Shown here in pieces: positions 32,642 through 64,000 of a stretch of 64,000 bases of DNA. Below the pieces are notes generated by a model, which had not been told where the DNA came from, did not search any database, and worked only from the letters and a program-made list of their open reading frames with translations. How positions within the stretch are numbered: position 1 is the stretch's first letter; each line of letters starts with the position of its first letter. The position numbers were made by a program, and so were the translations under genes. Source of the DNA: Siphlonurus alternatus (Eukaryota > Arthropoda > Insecta > Ephemeroptera > Siphlonuridae); NCBI GenBank assembly GCA_949825025.1, contig OX463780.1, forward strand, positions 39,102,979-39,166,978, read 5' to 3'.

Positions 32642-33202
32642 CAATGTTAATCCCCCTCGCCTTTCTTTCAGTAAATTTTATATAATACATGCAATGACAG
32701 TAAATATAGATTATAATGTTGTGTGTTTGATAGGACATATTAATTAATGTTAATTAATTAATATTATATTAATTTGGCACCATAAGAAAAATATAATGAT
32801 ATGGCTGCTGTGAACTACATATATACTTTACTTCATTTTTTGTCTTTGGATTTATTACATATTTTGTTTCTAGGGCTACAGAAATATTTTTCTACTTTTC
32901 AAATAAGAAAGAAAGATCGCATGATAAAGATTTTTTGAGTGAGCAAATTATTGTAGGATTTGTATGATATAAACTAAAATTTTGTATTTGCTGTCATTTA
33001 TACATAGGATACATACATATATTTTTTTAAGTTAAAGATTTGGTTCGTAAGTGCATTCAATTCAAAATGTATTTTTTACCAACAAAAAATATACAAATTA
33101 AATATTAATAATTAAAATTATATTAATAGTACTAGGTAAAATAACGTTTATTTTACTAATTCGTAATAAATTTATCTGTCAAAATTTTCAAAAGAAACAT
33201 CA

Positions 33203-33533
33203 TTAAGGGTAAGGTAACACGCCCAATGTTAAAAAAATTCCCACAAATGACAATTATTAAATATGTCTTAAAATGTTCTCCTTTACATCCCCTATCAGTA
33301 GCTAAATCAGTTATAAATACAAATTCAATCTAGTTTTCGAATTATGATTTTAAAGTTGACTAATTAATTACTCAGAAACTAGACTGAATTTGTACACCTG
33401 ATGTTTTAGCTACTTATGGGTACGTAGAGGAGAACATTTTAAGTTATGTTTCATAATTTTCATGTGTCGGCTTTTATTATTATTATTATTTTTTTTTTTA
33501 AACATTAATTGGCATTGTTACCTTACCCTTAAA
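33203..33533. mobile_element. Foldback MITE, family B, copy 1
   Basis: Starts TTAAGGGTAAGGTAACACGC and ends GTTACCTTACCCTTAA. Inner arms pair (CAGTAGCTAAATCAG against CTGATGTTTTAGCTAC). A second copy is at 40780-41162. Confidence 0.85.
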
Positions 33534-34364
33534 TTGTCTTAACAATTTTGTAAGTAAATTGTTGACCTCCAAATTTTTCGTTGCAAGAATTGAGCAAACA
33601 AAGTTGCTGTACTTCTTTATAGTATTACATTATTCTTACAATGGAAAATATTTCAAACAAACAAACATTTACTCTTTAATTGGAGTTAACAGGCATTACT
33701 GCTTAATAAAGAGAAAATAATTATGTAGGAACATAGCCTTGATGCCACAAAGAGGGTGCTTCTTTTTTTTTTATTTATTAGTTCATTAAAAAAGAAATCT
33801 AAGTAAAGTAAGTTTTTATGCTCTACAGTATTCATTTCTTTAAAAAATAAACATATACTGTAGAGTGATCGTCCCTTCTTGATTGAAGAGTCAATTTCCC
33901 TGTTTTTTGATATTGTTTAAATGATCAGTTTTATAGTACGTTGTTGTTGATGTTTCACAACTGATTGTTAACCATATATAGTACCCAGTAAACAGGGTGT
34001 AAAAAATGTGTTGGACCAACACTTTAAAGGGTTGGCACAATACCAATACTGGACCAACAGAGTTGTGTATACTGGGTAGTATTACTATGAGACTGGTAAT
34101 GAAAGATGAAGCTTCATTTCAGCTAGATTTACCTTAATTATTGCTTTTAGTTTTTATGCTAATGGTAATTATTTGAAGTATATAATTATAATAAAATTTA
34201 TGATATAAGTCAATATTTTTTATGTTTTAAGAAATCCTCTCTCGCATGATACCATCTTTTTTTGTTTCTTCACATGATACAATGCATTACTTTTAAAATG
34301 ATTAATGCCTTTATTAAAATACAAATATAATTGGTTAGATTTAAATTTTCAAAGTGCCGCCTTG

Positions 34365-34532
34365 GGAGCAGGCGCTGATTCAGAAAAAAATTTGGGAGGG
34401 ACTGCCTACATAAGGCCAATGTTAATAAAAAATTGGAGTGAGGGAAATGCCTATACTGCCCATGTTAAATTCAAAATTTCGGGGGGTGGGCTGCAGCCCA
34501 CCAACCCCCCCCCCCTCTGGATCTGTGCCTGC
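34365..34532 (+). mobile_element. Dispersed repeat, same family as 3203-3390 (copy 2)
   Basis: GCGCTGATTCAGAAAAAAAT, AAATGCCTATACTGCCCATG, a G-run, a C-run and CTGGATCTGTGCCTG in the same order as the other copies. Confidence 0.6.
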
Positions 34533-37500
34533 TTGTGAGGTGTTTTCAGGTCCAATGGCCAAACTAACTGTGGTAAAATTTTCAAAATAGTAAAAACTTC
34601 TTAAGGGTGGAAATAATAATAATAAAAAAAAAATCTTGTTTAGGTAAGCACAGCAAAGAGACATCTCTCAAGATTTTGTACTGTCCAATGGGGGAAAAAT
34701 AATAATAATAATTTTATACCCCTCTAAAAATATAATATAGAAATTAGAAATATTTATTTGATCATTTTTTATGATTTTTTATAATGTAGATATACAAGTT
34801 ACCAAACTGAAGTCGTTAAAACAAATTCCCAAATCTACACGACATTATATTTATGTATGTGCCTTCTAAATATTTTCTCATATGTTTCACGCTTTGGGTG
34901 AGACTAATGGGCATGTTTCAAGTTTTTAAATTGTGGAAAGCTTGGGTCTAAAATGTGGAGGTGACTCATTATGGGTTGCTGAAACAATCATGATAAGGCA
35001 GTATTCACGGGACAGTTTTTTTTTTTTTTTTTTATTTATTTATTTATTTTTTTAAGAAGCTCCTATTTGAAAGCTTGTATTTGAGCTCTTTTGTTTGTAG
35101 CAAATGAACTGAAACTGTATTCTGTAACTCACTAAATATACTACTAAAGAGTATTAAATTTACTGTTAAGTATAGGGGAAAAATAGAAGTTTAATGAAAT
35201 GCAACAATTTAATATAAAACAACATTTTTATTTCCATTTATCCATCATTCTCAAATTTTTATTGTTTCATGTTTTTAATTTGTGAGTCACATTCATATAC
35301 AGAGTGGTGGAGTTTTTTCTTGGTTGAGTTGCATATTATAATTATAAATGATAAAATGGATTGTAAAGCCTAGCTGTAAGGCAGAAGAAAAAAATCTTTT
35401 GAACATATATCAGTAAAAATGATAATGAATCATACATATAACCAATTGTTTGTATACGTAGCAGACTGCTTTTCTTCTTATCAGACACCAACATCATGAG
35501 AGTTTTCAAGAATAAAATATGTTAATGGGTTATAAAATGGCAGTGAAATTGGCACTAGCAATAATGGTCATAAGAAAACAATTGCAACACACTTTTCTGG
35601 ACACAAAATTAGTTATTGTAAATTTCATGTTTAGCATTTACTATTTAAGTTTTTTTTTTTAATGTTATGACTTCAGTTATATAATGGTAAGTATCTATCA
35701 GAAAAATTATATAGTCGCCATGTTCGTTTGCTAATTTTGACTCCTGCTACAACCACCGCGCATCGGCGCGCAACCCTTCTACGCACGTTTTTTCGGCTCG
35801 AAGTCAAAACACTACTAACGTGACATTCTTTAGATGTTCTTTAATTAAATTGACCCAAGGCAAATAATAAAATTTTTATAGCAGCAAACGTAAAAGGTTA
35901 GTGCCAATACGTTATTTTAAATTTGCAAACATAACTTATTTAGAGGGTTAACAATAAGCGATCGAAAAATTGCTCCGTATAGGATCCTACGTGCGCCCAA
36001 TCTTTTTTTGTAAGTAAATGGGAGGACAAAGGATTGGTGATGTCATCATGGATGCTTACCATTGCCAGCTATACAACATAATTAAGCCAACGCTAGTTAA
36101 TTTTAATACTCATTATGAGTAGGCGTGGACTCTTATTAAAATTTTTGGATTTGAAACAAAAGGAAAGTGCACGGAATTAAGGAAATAAGGAATTAAAAGG
36201 AATTAAACTTGCTTATGGGTCTTACAGGGGCCTAGGGTGTTCACACCTTTTTTATATTTCACTGAAATTTTGACTGTAAAAGTTGAACATAAATGAAAGG
36301 ATTACAACTGTTTAAACTGTAATGTTGTCCTTTAGATTTACCTACTCAGCAGAAACAAGCTATATGTCGTCGCTTCAGAGTGCAAGTATCATAACTACAA
36401 AAAAAAAAAAAAAAAAAAATCATGCTACTCTAATCCTTATCTCACTAAATCATAAGGGTCGAAATTTTGTATTTTTTATGGTAGTTAGGTAATTTGCATT
36501 CTGGGGCAACGCCATACCAGAAAAAATGTGTCCCAACATTTAATTTCATTATTACTGTATAATATAAATACACAAAATGTCTCCATTTCTGACTTCTGTC
36601 TACACGAAGTCAAAATAATAAAACTTGACATTATTACTTAATTCACCCTTAAAAACAAGCTGAACTGCTTGTTTCAAATTTATTTGTAAATATATTGAAA
36701 TACAGTAATTGTTTTTTAATGACCAAGCCAATGTAAATACTTAGAATTACAATGTTGTATTGACAAGCAGTCTGCTGTGCATAACTTATTGATTACTGGT
36801 GAGAAGCGTTACATCTGAAATTAAATAAATATATTATAATTCATACTCGATATGGAGAAATTCATAGCTCTCATAACCCATTTTTACATAGCAAGTACAT
36901 TTAAAATGCAGTAAAAATATGATATAATCTTAGTAGGGACTAATATATATTGTACTTAATTGCTATAGAAAAATTCTTTATAACAAAATATCCAGAAAAA
37001 AGTACATTCACACTTCTCTCAGTTTTGTTTTATTAAAAGAACTATTTTATAACAAAATTTACAATAGTAAGATATATTCCTGCAAACTGCAATCGGGAGT
37101 TTTTCTTAATGATTGAGCTGTGACAACACATTGATTCATGATCAGGCATTATAAAATAATAATAATAAAAAACTATGGAAAATTTTAGTATTTCTAGCTA
37201 CAGTTTCATGTATAATCACATTAAAGCCTGATTCAAAGAATTTAGGATATTGATGATATTTGCAGCGCTATGTATTGTTACAGAGATTTTTTTTAGTAAA
37301 AATCTAGATACTTTCCAAAATTATCCACCCTGCAAATTCCTGTCAATGAGCTCAATAGGGGAAAAAACACTGTATATTCTTGAGTTCATATTATATGTTT
37401 ATAATGTTTGTTTTTCGGCATAGTACTAAAAGTTTTCAATTTTTACTTTACAGTTATAAAAAGGGGTTGACTTAGGATTTTTTTTTAAACTCTTAATTAG

Positions 37501-37969
37501 AAGATTTTTTGTTGTTGCCAGTAAATAAGGAATATTCAGGTATATCATTGCCAATTTTTCAATACAAGGTAATTTGTAATTTTTTTAATATTAACAGATA
37601 ATTACATTTTAAAATTCTACTTAAATTTTGACAATGGTATACCAGTATATATTTCTCAGTCAAATTGGCTTTTAAATAGCCCTATACTTGTGCAACAATG
37701 CCCATTTAGGCCTTCACACATTATAACAATGTTTATTTTTTATTTATATATAATATGGCACAGCCAACAGTCATTAATTTTTATAGCTGTTTATGTACAT
37801 ATATTTTTGTCTATATTCTTCACATTCGTTGATGATTCACTCACAATATGCTCCGTTTTGAGCCCCCCCTTTTTTTTTAGAAGTTGAGCAGCTTAAAAGA
37901 TATTTTTTTTGTTTTGTTTTAGGGTTCTTCACTATTATATAAAAAAGTATATAAATCCCTCTCAATATT

Positions 37970-54846
<16,877 letters not shown>

Positions 54847-57800
54847 CTGTGGAGGAGAAAACCAGGGTCACAACATGTCCGGAAACAAACACGTCAATAT
54901 ACTGATCATTTTTTAATATATTTATTTTGTCAATTCTGTATTAAAGGTCATCAATTCGGTAAAAAAAAATTTCACAGATTGACCTTTCATTAGAAAATAA
55001 TTTTTTTACGAGATCTAATTGACCTTCCAGGATAACAGTTATTTTTAATTACAGTACAAGCTCAAGTTATATAGATTATTGTGAAACGGCTGATATCCAG
55101 GATATTTGTGTCAGGCTTCATTATAATGAAAACTTTTAATTATGATAAAGTCTGCTAGTAAAAGGAAAGGAAGAAGCCGTATCTTAATTAAAAATATGAA
55201 CACTAGAGCATTCTGTAAGAATTGTTGAACCTGTGGGCGTGTGACCTTTTTGAACTTGCTTATTGCTGGGATATTGTACATTTTTTTTCCTAAAAGGTTA
55301 TTATATTATAAATCTACAGTATAACAAACAGTAAATGAATTTCAAACACAAATCTGTGCTTTTCATTTATTGTGTAGGCCGTTCTTTACTCACTTAAAAA
55401 AAATATGATCGCAATTTTCTTGTTGTAATAATCTTCAAAGTATTTACTTTTATTATTATTATTTTATTAAAGTACCATCATGATATGATTATTATATAAT
55501 TATTAAATAAATAAAGAATAAATGTAACCATTCATTTGAAATAATAAAACATTGCATATACTTAATACTTATATAGGTATCGTCCATTAGATAAAATAAT
55601 CAACCCGTCAATAATCAATAAATATGCATTTAGTTTACAATCTTATTTTTTTCCTTTAATTAGTTATAATTTTCCTTTTTCCATGAAGCTGAATTAAATA
55701 TGTGTAATTTGTATTTATTTTATAACCTCGACTGCTAACCACAATTATTAAGCTAGATACATGAAAAAGAGATTAAGTTTTAAAAAAACAATGTTTTGTC
55801 ATTAACTTTTTTAATATGAAATTATAACTGTTTTATATTTTAATTGCCATAGCATTATAATACAACCGTATCATTGTGGAGTTTTTTTTTATACTTTAGA
55901 GTTTAGAACATGACAGTTTTGGATTATCAGTATTACATATTTCCTGTTTTTTAATATTAAATTTAATTCTTTTTAATTCCAAAGTAAAAATTATAATGCA
56001 ATACAGCATTTTCGTTTATGTAAAGGATTATGAATAAATAAAAATAATAAAAATTAATCACAAGATCCAGAGAAATTTATAATTTTTTTGTCAAAATGTT
56101 ATATTTAATTCATATTGGTTCAAAGGAGTAAAGGATAACTTACATTTACTTTGTTTTGCTAGTTTCAACCCACACCTACAAGTTTCTTGTTCCTAAAATA
56201 TACTTGAGACTTATGACTTAATACACTTTGAGTTTCAACTCATCCATCAAAACATGAAGTTAATTTAGTCAAAAGATCTTCCTTGTATAACATTCATCTT
56301 ATGACGATAATAATATCACGCACCATCAGAATGTATATCAAAGTAGAATGTAAAAGAAGCAAACAAATAAAAAAAAATTGTCAATGTAAAGAAATTTTTT
56401 AGACGTTTTTATTACATCACAGCTGTTTCTATACTTTATTTTTTACTATGAAGATATAAGTTTTCTAGATTTAATACGGCGCTATTTATATGGTATTTTA
56501 GTTTTCTGATGTTAGTCAAAAGTTAGGATGTTATATAGTGCTAACATTTCAAGCACTCACTGACTCGAATATTAGATTAGATTTCTGTCATCCACAGTCA
56601 TGACGTCATCACAACTTTCTCCACATAAATACACTTGATTTATTCAACTCAAAACTATTTTAATATGCTTTTGTTATTCACATTTCATGCTTGGATTTAG
56701 GAATAATCTCTTTTAAAGAAACTAAAAAAAAAAGAGAAATTTTAATATTATAATAATTTATAAAAATATTCTTTCGAGTCAACTTCAAAGCCTCTCATTT
56801 TTACTATTTCCTTAAAAAAAAGTAAAATATTTTATAATATGTATAAATAAATTTAATGGAATTTAAATCGATAATATACTTTGAATTAAATTAAATTTAT
56901 CTACATTATCTTTAATATAAATATTTCCAATATATACGAAATCATAAACTGACGTGGCAAAAAGTTATTTCCGTTTTTCAAGATTTTAAATGGAATAATA
57001 AATATTAATAATAATAAAAAAAAAATCAATGGTAAAATTTTTAAATTTATAAAATTCTTAGGTAAAATTGAGAGTTATCCGTATTTTTTGTCACTTACTC
57101 GTTACTCTTACAACCAGTGCACGTAAATTGTGATCCATTTTTGTCTACTCTTCATTTGTATTAAATTAATTTTCTGATATAACTACATGACTAAAAAATT
57201 AAGTATTTATTTCAGCATCTTTAGACTAAAAGTTGAGCTGATAAACATAGAAAACAATTTTCTCAGACACGTATAGACAGTACAGTAAAAAAAACGACGA
57301 GTTCTAAATGCAACTTGTGCTGCTTGGCAGGCACGCTTTACTTTAATATACTTCCTTCACTAATACCAGCAGGAGAAGTTGAAAGAGCGACGAAAATTGG
57401 GAGTGGAAAAGGCAGTAGCAAGTCCTAAAATGTACGCGTCTAAACTGTGTCTCAGTATTATTGGAACTATGTCAGCTTGAAATTACATTATTAAAATATT
57501 ATTAAAATTCAATTTCTTGGTACTCATTTTTGTGGTTAAATATATTGTAAGGATACAGACTTCACATCAAAGTTTTATGATCCACGAGAGATGTTGGAGA
57601 AAGTGTTATATGTTCAAAAATGAAAGAGAGAGAGAGAGATACTACGTATTATAGTATTATATAAGGAAGAGTGAGAAATAGTATAGAGGAAAAGAGACAG
57701 ACGAAGTGATAAAATAGAGTAGCAGGTAATACAAAACATTTACAGTAAATAAAACCAATTATTAAAAAAGTCAAAATAGGATTATAAAAGGAATACATAA

Positions 57801-60800
57801 AATGATTTTTTTTTGTCAAATCGTAATCCAAGTCTATATTGAAGTAAACGCTAATCTAACAGTAGAATGAAACTGAATGTGACTACCATGCAATAACAAT
57901 TTAGTTTAATGTTACGTTTTAGGTGTGATAGCCATGAGAACAAATCAGATAAGAAGGAGATTTCTGTAAATTCTAAAAAAACTTTCTGTTTCTTTTATAT
58001 AGAGAGTAATTATAGTCTTATGGTTTGCATTAAAAATAATGGCGTAGGGTCCTAAAACAATTAGCAAAGTCGTAAGATGGCTAAAAAAAATTGTAAATTG
58101 TAAAACGCGCACTATACGCTATCTGAATAGAGATAAGAAATTAAAGTTTTAGTATATATTTTTAATTTAGTTCATGCACTTTAATATGCAATGAATTTGC
58201 AGTATAAATTTCAAGTTTATTTGGTTGTTGCTCCTTCACTGTGTGCATAGCTTTTATAATTTATATTTAATATAGTAAACAAAATCAGAAGTAATAATGA
58301 CATCTTTTGTAAACAAAACACAAGTAATTTATAAATTATACAACCATAAATAAAATACATGTCAAGCTCTATGCCATGATTATTGAGTTTTGCCGATCTA
58401 ATTCTATACTATAAACCTATATTAAATAATAAAAACAATTTTTTTCTTTTTTATAAAAAAATATTATATTACGTCACTAAAATATTGAAACATTTAGTCT
58501 ACAATCTCATATTTATTGTAGAATTTTTATTTAAACACTATTATTCTTGTTATACCTTTTTTGTCGAAATGTTTTGAATATCTTTTTTTTATCTTTTTTT
58601 TTATGAGACTTTAGTGTTAGACAGACAGACAGCTTGTATGTCTGAAGTAACTTCCATCAAACAAAAGCCGAGCTGTCAAGAGGAGGTGTTTCGCTTGAAC
58701 TTTGACTAGAGAAAAAGTCAGCTTTTCTGCTCATGTTTTATCATAACGAAACTAAAGAGTCGGCACTGGCTGTTGCCTTGACTTGGACTGCATGTTCGTT
58801 TGTTCTTCTCCCACCTACCTGCCGGCCCAACCAGTCAGGGGGTAAGAGGAGACTTCACTTGAATAATTTAACCGTGCCAAGAACAAATTGCACTACATAC
58901 AAGGCCAAGCAACGAAAAAAAAAAAAGAAAAAAAAAAGAAGACAAGAGGGGGAAAAAATTCTTTACTATGGAGGCACTTTGCTTGTTAAACGCATACTTG
59001 GACATATTCCAAAATGTTTTAGAGGATATAAAAATATATATATATTTTTACTTCATATGACTACTATTTACTATATGGCAAAGTACCAAATAATATACAA
59101 TACAATAGTGCAAAGAAAAAAAAATATGCAAAATTAAAAATAGTTAATTTTATTAATTTACATTCGTAAGTTTAAAATTAAAAACATTCCTACAAAACGC
59201 TATTTATAAAACTTACAAATTATAATTAATTGTTTTAGCATATCATTTTTTGTAAAATTTAATAATGTTGAATTAAGTTTTTAAGAGTGAGTTTTATAAT
59301 TACAATTAAATCATTATAAAAACTGATTATAACATAACGTATACATAATTCTCAGCAACTTGAAGATACTTGTAGATGCCACATGGAAACAAGGGGTTAA
59401 TGAATCCTTTGTCTAAACTGTCTACACGGACGACTTTGAAATCGTCATATTAGAATATTCATTGTACGTTTCCTCGACGCTGAATGTCTATTGTTTGCAC
59501 ACACAAAACGGTCCGTTCGAGTATCTTCTTCTTCCCTTTATTTGTTTGGGCAGAAAAAGATGCGAGCCAAGTTCACACAACTCCTCCTCGCCCCACTTCC
59601 CTCGTGACCGAATCTTCTCCCCCCCCCCCTCCCGAAACTTCCCTTCTATTTATCTCTGGAGTGAGACCGCTACCGTGTTGTGTCTTCTTTCTAACAACGC
59701 AGCCGGCACATCGATTTCTTCACAGCTAGTCTTTTTCTCTTAACCTTGTCGAGAGAAAAAAAAAAAAGCTCACAACACTTGAAGAGCATTTGTCCACCAA
59801 CCAACCCAATTTCTCCAATAAGCTGAGTAAAAAGCTTTTCAGCAATTTAAAATATTTTTCCCCTCATTGACCATGAACCTTGCTTTTTTTAAACGAAAAA
59901 TTAACTAAATTTGGATCTAACTACGCAAAAAAAAAAGACAATTTGAAACATTTTTTTTTCTAATTCAGTGAACAGCATAATTATTAAAGATACTTGAAAA
60001 TTCTCTTTTTTAGAAACGTGGGATGTATTTTTTATATTATGTAAATATTTTTTCGATAGCTGTAATCTTGATGTAATTGTTAGATATATTCAGATGCACA
60101 CCTTGGGACAACATGAACATTACCTCTGTTTTCAGTCTATGGAGTTGTGGTGAACTTAAAATGTTTTGGGATTGATAGAATGGGTGCTCTCTTTGCCTCT
60201 CACAGAGTTGTAAATCCGCATTTCTTTGTAAGAGTTCCAGTAAATCGGGCAAGGTGAAAGGTTATGGCGTCTTAAGTCTTAAGGTTACATGATATAAATA
60301 CAAAATAAATGTTGCATTTTTCTTTTTTTTTTAGTTAGAAGCAAAAACGTCACATTTTTAATCCCCGAAGAAAGTGCATCTGGTGAAACCAAAACTAGGC
60401 AACAATCGCAGCAGTAATGTCATACGGCACAGTATAAAATACAGGAGAATCTGAAAATTGTATATTTTTTTTCTGAATAAAATATTTTTGAATTAAATTG
60501 ACAAATGAAGTTTTTTTTTTTTTTAAATTGAAGTTATTTTGTTACCTGTTAGGTAGAAAAAATGTTATCAAAATTATTCGGTATGAAATCAAATAGAACA
60601 AAGTAATCGGATGAAATTAAACAGAGAGGTGTGGGATACATTTGGTTTATTGGAAACATTAATTAAATTAATTAACACTTTCCTTCATGCGTAAGGTAAC
60701 AGGATAAAAACATTTTAATTAAACAAATTACTTTAAAGTAAATTATAATACTCCAAAGTAAATGTTTTTAAATTCAATATTCCCTTTAATTAAGTCACAC

Positions 60801-63800
60801 GCCAGTATTCACGTAGATTTTAATATATTTGAACTCCAATCAACGTTGTTCACCTGCTCGTCACTCCAAGGTCGAAAAACTAACAGGTGAACTTAAAATG
60901 TAAAATTTAGGTTGTATTTCAAATTATCACATGACAAATAACCAAAATTAATTTAAAACTATTTTATAGCAACTCTTATATGATATGTTAAAAAGTCAAT
61001 TAACACACTTTTTACAAATTTAATGAAACTTCTAATGAAAACAACTATATTTTTCAATACTAAATTAGAGAACGGAATGCAATAAAAATAATGAAATAGA
61101 AAATTTTATAAGAATATTGTGAGCGATAGAACTATTAAATAATTGAAATTAAACTGTGTGCATTTATGGATGTAATAAAGTACAGCATTTCTTTAAGTAT
61201 TGTTTTCAGTTCATTTATTACTTTGGCAAAGTCGAGATATATTATATTGCTGAAAAAACTATTGTATCGTATATTATATTAAACAATAAAACAAAACCAT
61301 AAAACCTTGTCACTATATGTATAAAAAAAGTTGATGGTAGATAGGGATATGTAAAAACATTAAACCTGCAATAATAATTATTTTAGTGATTATATAAATT
61401 TGTCATTAAAAAAACTAATAAAATACGACTTTTTTAATAAATAATATTTAAGCTACCTCTGTATTTTATACTATACCATGTAATAACAAATAAAATAAAA
61501 CACAAATTAAAATTTTATCATCAAGGGAGAAACATTGTCGAACAACAGAATGTTATATACAATTGCAAACATGTTTGCGACATATTGTCGCAGTATGAGA
61601 TGGAAAAGCAGCAGCAAAAACAGCACGGAGAATGTTGTAACTCAGTAATTAATTTAGTAAAAAAATGATTTTAGGTTGTGAAAGTTGGTTGTTTATTTTG
61701 ATTGAAATGATATCGGATTTACGTTTGTTGACAGGATGTCGTTTCCCACATGTTTCATAAGTGCAATTACTTTAGAGGACATGCAGGAGTGCTGCTACTG
61801 CCATGTTCACTCTCCTGGTGCCAGAGTAAAATTTTATGCCGTATTTGACAGCTTTTTTATAATAATGATTTTTGATTGCCATGTTTTAGTAAATATTTAT
61901 TAACTCTGACATTTCCTATAGGGGAAAGTCGGAAGTACATTCCTAATACTCGCAAGCGTTTCAGTTAATAAAAATTATGTTCAAAGGAGTGCTACAATAA
62001 ATATATAAAAAAGGGGAATTTCTTCATTTTACGTAATAGGCTCTCATGTTTTCTCTTTCTATTAGTGTATTTTTAGCCTATATGAAAGATTTAATAAAAT
62101 AAATATTTCAACATCATCATAAATAATTAACATGAGTGTTCTTTCCTTGTCTTGGTTGTATAATATAAATACAACTTTGCGTTGTAATATAACACAATAA
62201 GCATTAATGTGCGGACGCAATTATATAAAAAAATGCTGAAAAATTTTCATAATCGATTATGTCTGCCTTAATTTTGAGCTAATTTTCAGTTAAGTAGAAA
62301 CATCTGAGAGTTTTAAAAGCATTGGTAACAAATTACTCTTGGAAAAAAAAAAAAAAAAAAAAAACTATTGTATTGAGTAGAAACTTTTTTTTTTTTTTTT
62401 CAATTCACATTTAAGTAAGAACAACAACAAAAGTGTTTTGTTTCTGGTTCGCCATCTCTGTTTACCAGGCTCAACAATGAGGAGGGTTGTGTTGTTAGTC
62501 GTATTAGGGCGCAGCCTGCCTAACGAGATTGAAGCAACTTTGGCCCGTTGGCAATCGAATTAGCGCTGCTACTGCTGCCAGGCGCCAGCATCACCTAGTG
62601 CCAAAGCAAGCAGACAGTGGCGGATGGAAGTGCTGCATGGGGCTGCTGAATGTAGGTGAGAGCTGCTGCAGCCTCCTCTCTTCACACATGTTCGCCCAGC
62701 CCATATCTACCACTGGTGTATCCAGAAAATTATAAACTTTTTGTCTCATGATGGCGTGAGGCTGCGGACTCATTTTAAATTTTACTTCTTATGTTGAGTC
62801 CCTGTAAAGATTTAAAGAGAAGCTCACACCCCAAAATCTCTTGCTTTTGCATTTGCTCTTCCTTGTAGCTCAGTTCTTACTCTGTATAATATCTTCTGCC
62901 TTACCTCTCAATCTCTCTCTTCTATATAACACAATGCAACAGAGTTCCAAAAATATCATTTGGTACACTCTTAGTCCACAAGATTGAAACACTGCTTATT
63001 ATTGCAATACATCCCTTTTCAACATATTTTTTAGACTAGCTCTGTACATTTCCTCCAAGAAAATTTTAAAATCTCTTCTATAAGAAAGGCTTATAGATTT
63101 TTAAACTTCCAGGAAAACTTTGTTTTTTTTTTTTGTGTTTTACAAATGTGACTACTGCAACATTTTTTGTTGACGAAGTAAACATTTTTGTAAAATTTTA
63201 TGTTAAAAATAGTAAATTACTTACTCAATATGGTACATTTTTTTTTTATAAATATACTATACATAAAATATTTTACACAAATTGAATTTATATTTAACAG
63301 GATTGTGAGGGAGAAAATGTAAAATTTGCCAAATAAAAGTGTCAGAATGAATATTAAACAGTTGGTAGCATTGACAAATAATAAAAATTCGCCAACAAAA
63401 TAGCCAAATAATTCAATGCTTTCAATGAAACTGGTTTGGTGAAACCAAAATTTTAGCAAGCACAATACATTTAATTCTTTACATTCAAATTGTAACACAG
63501 AGTCATGTTTTTTTTTTTTAAAAGTACAAACTTTTACATTACATAAAAATTTAATAGAAATTATACTTTGACAAATTATATTATTATATAATATACCCCC
63601 TCTTCATCGTGTTTTTTACCATATACCATTATATATATTTTTTTATATTCATATATTAAAGTAGTGTAAATTTATAGCAGTACTACATGTAGTCTAATTT
63701 ACAGTGCGATATATTTTGGTACGGTTGCAAATTTACTTCACACTCGAGTAAACTTGGAAGTGACCACCCCGTGCTTGTAGGGAGAAAACTTTGTCTACGG

Positions 63801-64000
63801 TGTAGTATAGTATATAGCAAGCAGTGTGCTTGCTTGCATGGTTCCATAACCCAAAGCCAAAAGCAGGAAATTAGATTAGTAGAAGCAATTACAAAACCAT
63901 TAGAGAATATGACCGCGGTTACACTACCTACCTTCCCATAGCCATAATTTAATTTAAATATGCAAACTATTTGCAGTTACATTGTTTTATATACATATAT
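54847..64000. other. Probable long 5' intron of the Sidestep-type gene
   Basis: 9.1 kb with no exon I can support on either strand. AT-rich with poly-A/T runs. GC-richer islands occur at 58730-58860, 59480-59760 and 62440-62770; none encodes a recognisable domain, and an Ig1 domain is not present. The island at 62440-62770 could be regulatory or an untranslated exon. Confidence 0.45.

Larger units (their letters stand above)
31568..37969. other. Convergent intergenic region between DPY30 and the Sidestep-type gene
   Basis: 6.4 kb of AT-rich DNA with many poly-A/T runs. It should hold both 3' UTRs. It contains an AT hairpin and microsatellite (32470-32638), a foldback MITE (33203-33533), a dispersed repeat (34365-34532) and no recognised gene. 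Confidence 0.6.

Noticed and set aside
58733..59137. Plus-strand 134-codon frame
   Set aside because: Passes through a poly-A/Lys run and AT-rich DNA; no domain and no splice evidence.

Overview
This is a eukaryotic window: AT-rich non-coding DNA carries short GC-richer exons with GT..AG introns. The content points to an arthropod. The clearest lineage marker is a Sidestep-type Ig/FN3 receptor, a family I know from arthropods. Species is not resolvable; heavy microsatellite and foldback-MITE content would fit a crustacean or chelicerate.

Layout. 279-2553 (-): four exons of a calpain protease core, gene continuing off the left edge. 2554-11116: repeat-rich intergenic DNA with a truncated RNase H LINE, several foldback elements, a 5S-rRNA-derived fragment and a large nested palindrome containing a GGATCC minisatellite. 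11117-21162 (-): a complete 14-exon integrin beta gene encoding 817 aa by my splice model. 24181-29360 (-): a near-complete two-ORF non-LTR retrotransposon. 30746-31567 (+): the conserved part of DPY30. 37970-54846 (-): nine exons (650 aa) of the Sidestep-type receptor, whose first Ig domain lies beyond the right edge. 54847-64000: probably its long 5' intron, with no exon I can defend.

The four host genes do not form a pathway. Integrin and Sidestep-type proteins are both surface adhesion or guidance receptors, and calpains are known to act on integrin adhesions, but clustering here is probably incidental.

The most unusual item is the retrotransposon. Its ORF1 has a PHD-like finger, a coiled coil, a macrodomain of the TARG1/OARD1 type keeping the catalytic Lys and Asp, and a region resembling a decayed SGNH esterase. 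ORF2 (endonuclease plus reverse transcriptase) lies in the same frame directly after a single TGA and has no ATG for about 119 codons, which suggests readthrough or a recently broken fusion. ORF2 is itself interrupted by an 88-bp insertion with an 8-bp target-site duplication. A second theme is nested foldback MITEs: one family has about nine copies here.

Exon boundaries were set by hand from protein similarity, GT/AG sites and phase. All assigned exons join in frame, but no transcript evidence was available.
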